The position numbers and the translations under genes are program-made. The notes below the pieces were generated by a model. That model was not told where the DNA came from and did not search any database. It saw only the letters and a program-made list of their open reading frames with translations. Shown piece by piece: positions 1 through 8,304 of a stretch of 15,219 bases of DNA; position 1 is the first letter of the stretch; each line of letters starts with the position of its first letter. This DNA is from MGIIb-O2 sp964003245 (GTDB lineage Archaea; Thermoplasmatota; Poseidoniia; Poseidoniales; Thalassarchaeaceae), in contig CAXFIU010000033.1 in NCBI GenBank assembly GCA_964003245.1, positions 1 through 15,219 of the forward strand, given 5' to 3'.

Positions 1-989
1 CCATCTTTTAATTGAAATGCTTCATTATTATCTCGAATAGTATAGACATCCGTTGCACGGGATTCCAAATCTGGAATATTAATTTCACAATCATAATGTC
101 CCGTGTTACTAATTATTGCACCTTCTTTCATTGAATCAAAATGTCTACCAACAATCACATCTTTCATCCCTGTTGCTGTACAAAATATATCTCCTATTCG
201 TGCCGCATCATCCATTTTCATGACTCTAAATCCATCCATTGTTGCTTTCAGAGCACAAATAGGATCAATTTCAGTAACTACAACATTCGCTCCCAATCCA
301 CGCGCCCTAATTGCTAAGCCTCTACCACAATGACCATATCCGGCTACAACGAATACCTTGCCGGCCAAAAGTACACTAGTTGCCCTAATTATTCCATCAA
401 TTGTGGATTGACCTGTACCATGCACATTGTCAAAATCCCATTTAGTTTCTGCATCATTAACCGCAATTACAGGATACAATAATTCTCCTGCATCCGCCAT
501 TGCTCGAAGTCTATGAACTCCAGTTGTTGTTTCCTCAGTGCCACCTATTATTCCACTAGATAGTTCAGGGAAATTACTATGTACTCTATAAATCAAATCT
601 GCGCCATCATCAAGAGTTAAAGTAGGTTTGAAATCTAATGTACGATCTATGCAATCATAGAACCCCTGATTGTCCTGACCATACCATGCATGGACTCCAT
701 AACCTTCTCTTGCTAACCAAGCTGCTACATCATCTTGAGTAGATAATGGATTACATCCAGACCAAGAAATCTCAGCGCCCGCCGCCACTATAGTTTCAAT
801 GAGAATTGCAGTTTCTTTAGTTACGTGTAAACATCCAGATACTCGTTGACCGGCGAGAGGTTTTTCAGTTTCTGCTTTTTTTCTTAATGCAGCCAAAGCA
901 GGCATTCTACTCCTCGCCCAAGCAACTCTCTTTTCTCCTGCATCTGCTAATGAAATATCAGCAACGGTATATGAACCGGATGTATCCAT
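1..989 (-). CDS. ahcY: S-adenosylhomocysteinase (adenosylhomocysteinase), C-terminus cut off by window edge
   Basis: This NAD-dependent cytosolic enzyme hydrolyses S-adenosylhomocysteine to adenosine and homocysteine, which relieves product inhibition of methyltransferases and feeds methionine regeneration. About 329 codons are present; the family usually has about 410-430 residues in archaea, so roughly the last 90 lie beyond position 1. The N-terminal half shows SGCLHVTKET and NPLSTQDDVAAW (substrate domain), TTTGVHRL, then VNDAETKWDFDN with the conserved Lys and Asp, and GTGQSTIDGI. The Rossmann glycine loop GYGHCGRG is at residues 217-224, and TGHYDCEI lies near the cut end. The archaeal form normally reads GYGWCGRG, so His220 is a small deviation. 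I chose the ATG at 989 because YTVADISLADAGEKRVAW aligns with family N-termini; an in-frame ATG at 1001 is the alternative. The gene lies 70 bp downstream of the surface-protein gene on the same strand. A weak TATA-like TAAATACTG near 1050-1058 could give it its own promoter. Confidence 0.95.
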   Translation of the reverse strand, partial: MDTSGSYTVADISLADAGEKRVAWARSRMPALAALRKKAETEKPLAGQRVSGCLHVTKETAILIETIVAAGAEISWSGCNPLSTQDDVAAWLAREGYGVHAWYGQDNQGFYDCIDRTLDFKPTLTLDDGADLIYRVHSNFPELSSGIIGGTEETTTGVHRLRAMADAGELLYPVIAVNDAETKWDFDNVHGTGQSTIDGIIRATSVLLAGKVFVVAGYGHCGRGLAIRARGLGANVVVTEIDPICALKATMDGFRVMKMDDAARIGDIFCTATGMKDVIVGRHFDSMKEGAIISNTGHYDCEINIPDLESRATDVYTIRDNNEAFQLKD

Positions 990-1059
990 AATACAATGCA
1001 TTCGCAAGTTGTTCTTCAAGGTACGTTTTAACGCACCCCACTATTGAACAGTATTTACG

Positions 1060-4000
1060 TCAATTTTTGCCATTTTGCTGAGCATAATAGGAAGCATAGT
1101 ATTGTTCAGCATACTGCCTAGCAGTTTGCTCATCATAACCCGATGCAACCATTTGTTGAACATATGCCTCAACAGGATCCATTTGCTCAACTCCACCGAA
1201 TTGCTCAACTACATCATCATCAGAATCTTTTCTTCCAGATCTTAGTAACAATGTAACTCCGACAATTGCTAATATGGCTATGAATCCACCAACTCCAAGT
1301 ATTATTGGATCGATTCCACCACTTTCACTAGAACTACAGCTAGAATCATCAGGATCTATGTCGCAAATATCTTTAGGAAGTAAATTGATTACCATTTCTT
1401 CAGTAAAAGTATACCTAGTCCCATCACCCTCAGTAATTCTGAAATAAAGTGTTGCTTGTTGACCACTAATTGAGTATAAATCAGAAATATCTAATGTCAT
1501 AGAGAATCCACTACCATCACCTAGACCATCTGAAACATTATACTTGCCAATTGTTTTCTGAGTAATCTTCTGTGTAGGCGTGTAATCTAAGATAAGAGGA
1601 TCTAGCGAAACCTCAATCTTAACATCACTATTCTCTGCACCACCTAAAATACTACCAACAATTGTTACGTCATCGCCTGATTGAGAATCACTTGGCCGAG
1701 GAGATGAGAAAACCCACACTGGTTCTTCATCCCCATCGTTTTCACCTACAACTATGAAGTACATACGGTACTTGTTCTGAGTTTGTTTACCAGCCTTATC
1801 ATAAACAATTAATTCTACACGTACATCCTTCTCTATAGTAGGGCTTGCAGTAATATTTCGGAAAGTATAACTCCATTCATCAGTTACTGCTGCAGGATTT
1901 TGCCAAACATGTTGCTCATCGCTAAATTCTCCAACAGGCATATCATTTATCACTCTCCACTCATATAGAGCAATTCCTGTTTCACCTTCAGGAGCATCTG
2001 GATCACTACTATTCTCACCAGTGAACTTAACTGTAGTTTCTCCTGTATCTGACAAACGTACTCTGTAGACAGGCCAATCTACTCCTGCAATAGGTTTAGT
2101 TCCATCACGAGTAATATATTCAGATGTATCTTCATCATGAACAATTGTTGCTGCAGAAATTGGATAGAAGTCGTCTGCAAGTGTGTCATTTGTAATCAAA
2201 CGAATATATGTAATTCTAGTGTGTCCAGCATCATCATGCAAGTAGAGGGTTAATACCCACTCTGCACCTATCCTACATGGTTCATCATCATCACCTACAG
2301 CACAGAATGAACCCATTGTAGGTATCGAAGGATTCAATTGATTAGTATGGCTTACTAAACCTGCATCCAAAACTGCTCCATCCCATCCAGTAACTGAATC
2401 ATTATTTCCAGATTCAAGATCCCAGTCTGCAATCAGACCTTCGACTACTGAAGTGTAGGTAAATTCTAGATCCGCATTACTCTTGATGTATTTATCACGA
2501 TAAGCTCCTGTTGTAGGGTTAATATCAACTGATTCACCATTGATTACTAGTTCGAAATCAGTTCCTGCAATTCCGAAATCTAAAGGATAAGGAGTCAGAT
2601 GATAGGACAACATATTGGATAATAGTGGGATGTTCTCTCCACCATAAGATTCCGATACACTTGGATTCTCTACATCAACAGTAGTTACAATTAATCCTCC
2701 AGCGCCTTTATTGCATACTGAAAGTAAAGAGTGCCCTTGGACAGTATCTCTCATTAATGTGTGGAATGTCCCTCCAGTCACACTAATTCTACCACCACAA
2801 GTTGCAGGGATCTGGTTTGGTTGAACTTGTGAAGCAACATCAATACCCGAAATTGCAACATATTCTCCTGCATGAATTCCTGAGAAGGTTACCTTATCAA
2901 TTCCTTTTAGAATAGGATGATAAGGGTCATCTATTGATAAATGGTCATAACTAATTCTATTATCAGTGGTAAAGTTATACTGATTCCTATCTTTAATCGC
3001 CATATCAAAAATTAATCTACCAGGATCATATTCATTTTGGTAAGGACCTAGGTGCATCTGAACTGTTCCTCCAGCTGACATGAAATTTTCTAGAACATCT
3101 ACTACACTTAGACCATCATCTTCTCTTGTTGTATCCATTATTTCGTAATAATCGCCGTAAACCACATTATAATCAGTTTGCCAAGGAAGAAGGACTTTGT
3201 TGTAATGTTCTATCCAATCAGCAGTCGCATAAGTATCCCAATCACTAACTCTCAATTGAGTATAAGTCATATTCATAGCATCAAGATCATTCTTTACCTG
3301 TTGAAGACGATTCTGGTCGGTAGGATTGGAAAGTATAGCTACATCAACTTGGTCATAAAACTGAATGACGAAGAAACGCTCATTGCCAGAACTATTTCCA
3401 TCTTCTGTGAAATTAGCAAAGAAGCTAATATTGTAAGTATGGCCATCATACCAAGATGAATAAGGAGCAGTCCAATTTGCCCACGAACGCTCATGAGGGA
3501 CTAAATCGAAAGGCCCATTATCGGAGGTTTCTTCGTAAACTGTTTGGCCCGTATCTTCATCTACAATCTTCATTGTTAATTGATACTCAGCCTCTATTAC
3601 CCCATTTAATAGTGGCAACACAAAGTCATGAGAAGAAGAACCATAAGCACCTAATTTATCCTTATTTGTTGTATAAACACAAGCGTAAGTAATATCAGTT
3701 GTACAATCAAGAATATCTGGTTGCATCAGAGTAATATCTGCACTTGCTATACTAAACATAATCGTAGTATAATTATTAGCTAAATTCACTTCAGATTCAT
3801 TATACCATTTCTGTAAAGGATCTGTATTATCGAATAAAGTCTTCACATCAATTCTGTAGATTCCACTCTCGAAATTGTGATTTGCAATTGTAACAATCTG
3901 CTTCTCTGAAGCATCCATTCCATTGACGTCAACAGTATATGTTCCATCGTCTTCGAAAGTAAATTCTTCAATTCTAATATTATCGATTGCGAAACCAGCG

Positions 4001-7000
4001 GAACCAGCGTTACCATTTACTCCATCGTCATTAGATAGGAATCTCCATGTCAAAGTGACGTCAGAACCTGATAATGAGGTACATTGATCACGCCACTCAA
4101 AAGTATTTTCACTGGTTTGGTTTTGTAAGAAAATATTAGACATATCTACAGTTACTGATTTAACAATTTGTTCGGAATCAAACCAAACTACTGAATTATA
4201 CCTATCTGAGAAATCACCAAAGTATTCTACTTCATCATATCCATTTCCGTCGAAATCTTCGCAACTATCGAATGGTCTCGGACCATTTTCATTCAGATCA
4301 GTCCAACTACCGAAAATAATACCATTGAAATTCTCGCCATTCTTAGTCCATGAGACTTCTAGTTGAGCGGCATCTCTAATGGCAAGAATATTGCCATTAC
4401 TATCTTTCAAATAATCTCCTTCAGCAAAGTAATCAAAAGTTAGATAGGTGAAATCTGCACCTTCTGCGCCAACAGGTATGTCTGGAATTGTTAATGTTTC
4501 ATTCCAATTATCACCATAGCCTGTGTCTGGATGTCCAAGCCAGTAAGCGTGATTATTGAAGACTCCTTGATTTTGAGGAAGCATACCATTAGATCCACTT
4601 GAATCATCAATACGGCTACCATTCATATTCCCATCATCTTCCCATATTTGATCAGCAGGATTAGCGAATGAAAAGTCTTCAATTGCAACTAAGTCAGGCA
4701 GAGCATTTCTAACCTTAGCCTCCACTTGGAAGTCTGTCACAGTATTACCGTAATTCTGAACCTTAACATTGATATCTCTAGGTCCAGAAGCATATCTTAC
4801 ACCATTTTCTAAATCAACCCATGCTTCTTCAGCAACTCCTGGATCATATAGATTGTCGACTGTCAGTTGGAATTTTACTTCATCATTTGTTGCATCCGCA
4901 TTATCGAATCCTGTTGGATCCTCTAAGGAAGTTGAGATATAATATGTCTTATTGTCAATAAAGTTAGAGGTTAGTGATACTTCTCGAGTTGCACCAGCGC
5001 CTAGATTTGTGAATGAAAGCTCTTGACTGACTAATGCCTCAGTTCCAAAATTAACATCTACCTTTCTAATAGAAATATTATCGAAAGCAAATCCATCTAG
5101 TCCAGTATCGTAAGAGGCCCCGTCAGGACCTACGGACCCCATCAAGCCGCTTCTAAATCTAAATCTAATATCAATAACTTGGCCTGCATACGGGGTCAAA
5201 TCAATGGAGTTGAGTTTTTCTGGATCTGGAGATTCAGTACCATCTTCGGTGAAATTCACCCAACCTGTTACTGTTTCAGATGCAATATCACCATTGTATG
5301 TATTATACTCAGGGTCTACACCTTGATAGAGTAGGCGGAAATAACGGTCATTATCCCATCCACCTCTAAAGTAAACTTGTTCCCAACCTGCTCCATCACT
5401 CCAAACTTCAATACTGCATGAGTCTTCATACAACCAACGTTCGACTACATCAAATTGTTCTGCAAGATAAAGTTGGAAGAAGGATGAGCTACACATTGCC
5501 CACATATCGAGATAAGCCGCATCAGCCCCTGTCAAATCTACATTTTGAAGAATTACTGCTTCATCTTGGTGATTATAGTATCCCGAATCTGTTTCATTCT
5601 GGCCATTATAATCAAGTCCAGCCCAGTAATAATTTGTTGGATTCGAATCTGCTTCATACCATGATGCATTTTGTTCAGCTGAGGAACCGGTTTCTACATG
5701 CCAAGATGAGTCTCCCTCATCATATTCTCCAGTGTATGAGAATTTTTGCCAAGCGCATGAATTACATCCAGACTTGTCCTCATTGCCATCGAAATCATTG
5801 GCATATACTATAGTGTCTGTCCCTCCTAATACCTCTTTTACTTCCAGATTGACATCAACACTACCTGATATAGGATTCAAACCAGTATTCTTAATTGTTA
5901 CATTTACGAATCTATTACCCTCACCAAGTTGCGCATCTCCGGTTGCAGGGTTATAAGAAACTGGAGCTACTGTAACTTCTGTAATACCTACATCTTCATT
6001 ATCGAGAGATAATACTGAAAGGAAATCTCCTGCGCCTGGCCAACCTTGTGTATCAAGCCACATTGCATTGTTAGCAAAACGATAAGCATAATCTCGTTGA
6101 CCAATTACAATTTCAAATGCACTATCATCTCCACCTTGTAATTGCCCAGGCTGAGCCATTGTAGGCCTTCTTCCGACATCAAAAGATAAAGCTGGTAGAT
6201 AACCTGGACCATTTGGATTAGCAAGAATTATTTCTACAGAATTTATCTCTCTTAGATTATCTAACAAAAGGAAAGTCTGATTTTGAGATGTAGAGTCTTG
6301 AATTCTTGTCAGAGTTAATTCAGTAGGTACGAAGAAGTCATATTCGCCATCTTGATTGACGTCTTCAATAGTTATTGATGCACCTTTGAAATCCCCTAGA
6401 TAGGCATAATTCTGAGTAGTCCAAGATGTTCCAGAACCATACGCGTAAGAGACATTTCCAGTTAATCCATCAACTGCAGCTATTAAATCAATTTCTCCAT
6501 TATCATCAGTATCTTTGATATCGAAACCATACAAAGGCTCATTATGCTCTGCATCAAGCTTGAATTCATGAACTCCTTGAGCTCCCGGAGTTAGTGGATT
6601 AGGGAATGTTCCTTGCAGGCAATCATATTCTAATACAGTTACATTGTCATAGTGACCTACAGATACGCCTACTCCAGTATTGAATGGAGGAGTCCTTAGA
6701 AGCCAGATATCAAGGTCTTCACAATCACCAATTCCACCGCCACCAGGGAATCCACCACCTGTGACAGTCTCACCGTAGTGACCAAGGATCATATTTGTGT
6801 AAAGACCTGTAGTCAGAGGAACTGCAAGTGTTTGTTGTGAAGTTAGTAGAGTTGGATCAGGCCCTTTGTATACCTGAATATATTGGTTAGTCGCTGTTGC
6901 ATCCCTAACTACCATCACGATATCTGCATTCCCATCACCATCAATATCTCCTACGTCCATATCTGCAAGATAAGGATTAGAAACTGTAATTTCTGAATCA

Positions 7001-7488
7001 CTCCAAAGATTCACTCTATCTTGACAGTCCCCCCAAAGAATCGTGAGGTTTCCTGGTCTAACGAAAGATTCCCCTACAAACCTAATATTTTGCTGATAAT
7101 ATACAAGATCATTTACTCCATCACCGTCAATATCTGCAATTTCAACACGAGTTCCGTCGGCTGTATCAACGAAACCTGCCCTGCGAGATTCATTATTGGA
7201 AATAAATACGTCTTGTCTATCTGCAAAACCACCTGAGCCGTCATTGTATAGTACCGTAATAAACAGCCCCATAGTACTGGCAGAAGCAATATCATTGTGC
7301 CCATCACAATCAAGATCTCCTATCGAAATATAAGAGGGGTCACGTTGCACGGCATATTGAGTAATATGAGACGCAGAGACCGCAGGAATCAACGATAAAA
7401 ACAAGGAACTTAGCATCAAAGTCACAAGTAGTACGGCTTTCCTACTCTTCGCGGCTTGATTATTGGCATTCTTCAGACTATACAGCAT
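1060..7488 (-). CDS. Giant mosaic cell-surface protein (VCBS/FG-GAP, CARDB-like, jelly-roll, GATase-like, PKD-like domains; C-terminal TM anchor)
   Basis: About 2142 residues, predicted to be secreted and anchored in the cytoplasmic membrane by its C-terminus. Numbered from the ATG at 7488, residues 1-39 form a signal peptide (basic KSRK, hydrophobic core, AVSA cleavage site). Five VCBS/FG-GAP-type calcium loops follow, for example DLDCDGHND at 58, DIDGDGVND near 119, DIDGDGNAD near 180, and two more near 326 and 376. Next come CARDB-like beta-sandwiches near 498-547 and 880-935, each followed by a jelly-roll/MAM-like module ending in FAFDNISI or FAIDNIRI (about 563-810 and 936-1175). A Rossmann-like, GATase-resembling segment covers about 1377-1632, a PKD-like domain about 1814-1915, and an Ig-like domain about 1925-2030. 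The TM helix is near 2060-2081, followed by RSGRK and a 60-residue tail. The composition is strongly acidic with many N-x-S/T sequons. The open frame extends to 7572, but only the 7488 start puts the signal peptide at the N-terminus. The role is unknown; adhesion or polymer binding is a guess. No protease or glycosidase signature was recognised. Confidence 0.9.
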   Translation of the reverse strand: MLYSLKNANNQAAKSRKAVLLVTLMLSSLFLSLIPAVSASHITQYAVQRDPSYISIGDLDCDGHNDIASASTMGLFITVLYNDGSGGFADRQDVFISNNESRRAGFVDTADGTRVEIADIDGDGVNDLVYYQQNIRFVGESFVRPGNLTILWGDCQDRVNLWSDSEITVSNPYLADMDVGDIDGDGNADIVMVVRDATATNQYIQVYKGPDPTLLTSQQTLAVPLTTGLYTNMILGHYGETVTGGGFPGGGGIGDCEDLDIWLLRTPPFNTGVGVSVGHYDNVTVLEYDCLQGTFPNPLTPGAQGVHEFKLDAEHNEPLYGFDIKDTDDNGEIDLIAAVDGLTGNVSYAYGSGTSWTTQNYAYLGDFKGASITIEDVNQDGEYDFFVPTELTLTRIQDSTSQNQTFLLLDNLREINSVEIILANPNGPGYLPALSFDVGRRPTMAQPGQLQGGDDSAFEIVIGQRDYAYRFANNAMWLDTQGWPGAGDFLSVLSLDNEDVGITEVTVAPVSYNPATGDAQLGEGNRFVNVTIKNTGLNPISGSVDVNLEVKEVLGGTDTIVYANDFDGNEDKSGCNSCAWQKFSYTGEYDEGDSSWHVETGSSAEQNASWYEADSNPTNYYWAGLDYNGQNETDSGYYNHQDEAVILQNVDLTGADAAYLDMWAMCSSSFFQLYLAEQFDVVERWLYEDSCSIEVWSDGAGWEQVYFRGGWDNDRYFRLLYQGVDPEYNTYNGDIASETVTGWVNFTEDGTESPDPEKLNSIDLTPYAGQVIDIRFRFRSGLMGSVGPDGASYDTGLDGFAFDNISIRKVDVNFGTEALVSQELSFTNLGAGATREVSLTSNFIDNKTYYISTSLEDPTGFDNADATNDEVKFQLTVDNLYDPGVAEEAWVDLENGVRYASGPRDINVKVQNYGNTVTDFQVEAKVRNALPDLVAIEDFSFANPADQIWEDDGNMNGSRIDDSSGSNGMLPQNQGVFNNHAYWLGHPDTGYGDNWNETLTIPDIPVGAEGADFTYLTFDYFAEGDYLKDSNGNILAIRDAAQLEVSWTKNGENFNGIIFGSWTDLNENGPRPFDSCEDFDGNGYDEVEYFGDFSDRYNSVVWFDSEQIVKSVTVDMSNIFLQNQTSENTFEWRDQCTSLSGSDVTLTWRFLSNDDGVNGNAGSAGFAIDNIRIEEFTFEDDGTYTVDVNGMDASEKQIVTIANHNFESGIYRIDVKTLFDNTDPLQKWYNESEVNLANNYTTIMFSIASADITLMQPDILDCTTDITYACVYTTNKDKLGAYGSSSHDFVLPLLNGVIEAEYQLTMKIVDEDTGQTVYEETSDNGPFDLVPHERSWANWTAPYSSWYDGHTYNISFFANFTEDGNSSGNERFFVIQFYDQVDVAILSNPTDQNRLQQVKNDLDAMNMTYTQLRVSDWDTYATADWIEHYNKVLLPWQTDYNVVYGDYYEIMDTTREDDGLSVVDVLENFMSAGGTVQMHLGPYQNEYDPGRLIFDMAIKDRNQYNFTTDNRISYDHLSIDDPYHPILKGIDKVTFSGIHAGEYVAISGIDVASQVQPNQIPATCGGRISVTGGTFHTLMRDTVQGHSLLSVCNKGAGGLIVTTVDVENPSVSESYGGENIPLLSNMLSYHLTPYPLDFGIAGTDFELVINGESVDINPTTGAYRDKYIKSNADLEFTYTSVVEGLIADWDLESGNNDSVTGWDGAVLDAGLVSHTNQLNPSIPTMGSFCAVGDDDEPCRIGAEWVLTLYLHDDAGHTRITYIRLITNDTLADDFYPISAATIVHDEDTSEYITRDGTKPIAGVDWPVYRVRLSDTGETTVKFTGENSSDPDAPEGETGIALYEWRVINDMPVGEFSDEQHVWQNPAAVTDEWSYTFRNITASPTIEKDVRVELIVYDKAGKQTQNKYRMYFIVVGENDGDEEPVWVFSSPRPSDSQSGDDVTIVGSILGGAENSDVKIEVSLDPLILDYTPTQKITQKTIGKYNVSDGLGDGSGFSMTLDISDLYSISGQQATLYFRITEGDGTRYTFTEEMVINLLPKDICDIDPDDSSCSSSESGGIDPIILGVGGFIAILAIVGVTLLLRSGRKDSDDDVVEQFGGVEQMDPVEAYVQQMVASGYDEQTARQYAEQYYASYYAQQNGKN

Positions 7489-7551
7489 ACTACTTCCGAG
7501 TTTAACTCCATTCTTAGCACTTATTACCCAATGATTCCCCTCACCTATGGT

Positions 7552-7560
7552 GAATATAAA
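7552..7560 (-). promoter_or_regulatory. Candidate TATA box for the surface-protein gene
   Basis: On the minus strand this reads TTTATATTC, close to the archaeal TATA consensus, inside the 110-bp gap between the 219-residue gene and the surface-protein gene. A transcription start about 25 nt downstream would be near 7530, leaving a leader of about 40 nt before the ATG at 7488. It also lies inside the extended open frame, which argues that the longer ORF start is not used. Assigned by eye only. Confidence 0.45.
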
Positions 7561-7598
7561 GAAATAAAACAAAATAAAACAATAAATTTAGTTAGAAA

Positions 7599-8258
7599 TT
7601 ATTGAGAAATTAACCAACTTGGATTCGGCGCATAGTGTATCTCTGCCCCTCCATAAATTAATTCCAAACGACCCATTATCCATAGTCGATTAAGGAAGAG
7701 TTCTAGATCTACACCCTCCCTATTTATTCTCTCGCCTATCAATTCTTCAATAGCACTGATAGGGAGTGATGTTTGACCATGTTCACGTACCACAAGAGTC
7801 AACAAAATTTGTAACCACGCTTCAGCCATTGGGTCGCCAGATAAATTATTTGATAGAGGCTCTGGCTCATCAATTGATTCTAAAAACTCTCTAATATATT
7901 CTATTTGAGGCTCGGTCCTAGAAGGGCCATCTAACTCAGATATTTTAGATTTAATATCTAAATCTCCAATTCTTCTAACTACTGCAGGGATGCTACTAGG
8001 ATCGGGAGGCGGCCCCGGCAATTTTACTTCTCCACTATGTACCTCTAAGAAATCTTGATCATCCCCCATAGCTGGTTTAGATTCCGACTCACCATCATCA
8101 ACTAATCTTGCAGAAAGAGGTTGAATGAAGCCGACTCTTCCGTGTAAACCCAATTCTTTTCTTAGTGATTCGACTACACTAGATTCACCTTCAATGATGA
8201 CATCTATGTCATTTTCAGGGGAACGAAATCGGAATCTTACTGTACCTCTCATCTGCAT
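7599..8258 (-). CDS. Uncharacterised 219-residue protein with a winged-helix-like C-terminus
   Basis: I do not recognise this family. From the ATG at 8258 the product is 219 residues, soluble, acidic, and without a signal peptide or TM segment. Residues 1-48 look like a small alpha/beta domain (RGTVRFRFRSPENDIDVIIEG, then a helix SVVESLRKELGL). A Pro-rich linker (KLPGPPPDPSS) and a low-complexity acidic region follow. Residues about 142-219 are a predicted helix-helix-strand segment (AEAWLQILLTLVVREHG, LPISAIEELIGERI, then RLELIYGGAEIHYAP) that resembles a winged helix, so nucleic-acid or protein binding is possible. The open frame begins at 8366 and would overlap aconitase by about 60 bp. 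I prefer 8258 because a strong Shine-Dalgarno lies just upstream; a second in-frame ATG at 8252 is nearly as good. It follows aconitase by 46 bp and may share its transcript. Confidence 0.75.
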   Translation of the reverse strand: MQMRGTVRFRFRSPENDIDVIIEGESSVVESLRKELGLHGRVGFIQPLSARLVDDGESESKPAMGDDQDFLEVHSGEVKLPGPPPDPSSIPAVVRRIGDLDIKSKISELDGPSRTEPQIEYIREFLESIDEPEPLSNNLSGDPMAEAWLQILLTLVVREHGQTSLPISAIEELIGERINREGVDLELFLNRLWIMGRLELIYGGAEIHYAPNPSWLISQ

Positions 8259-8261
8259 ACC

Positions 8262-8269
8262 ATCACCCC
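8262..8269 (-). promoter_or_regulatory. Strong Shine-Dalgarno that sets the start of the 219-residue gene
   Basis: The minus strand reads GGGGTGAT, matching the archaeal anti-Shine-Dalgarno (AUCACCUCC) over most of its length. It is 3 nt upstream of the ATG at 8258 and 9 nt upstream of the ATG at 8252, so it supports one of these two starts and argues against the longer frame that overlaps aconitase. Its presence suggests translation from a polycistronic or leadered mRNA. Confidence 0.6.
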
Positions 8270-8304
8270 TAACATTACTTGCAGATAAGACATCACGTTT
8301 CAAT

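Noticed and set aside
103..333. Plus-strand open frame inside the S-adenosylhomocysteinase gene
   Set aside because: It is a shadow of the highly conserved minus-strand gene with no supporting motif.
5418..5813. 131-residue plus-strand open frame opposite the surface-protein gene
   Set aside because: It is antisense to a clear coding region. Its composition (rich in His, Leu, Ser) is what the reverse complement of acidic, Ser/Asp-rich codons gives, and there is no ribosome binding site or recognisable domain.
7489..7572. N-terminal extension of the surface protein to the ATG at 7572
   Set aside because: It would bury the signal peptide 28 residues inside, and a good TATA-like box lies within the extension. 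The ATG at 7488 places a classical signal peptide at the start.
7599..8258. Chromosome segregation factor ScpA or ScpB
   Set aside because: The winged-helix-like C-terminus brings these to mind, but I see no specific ScpA/ScpB motifs and the gene is not next to smc.
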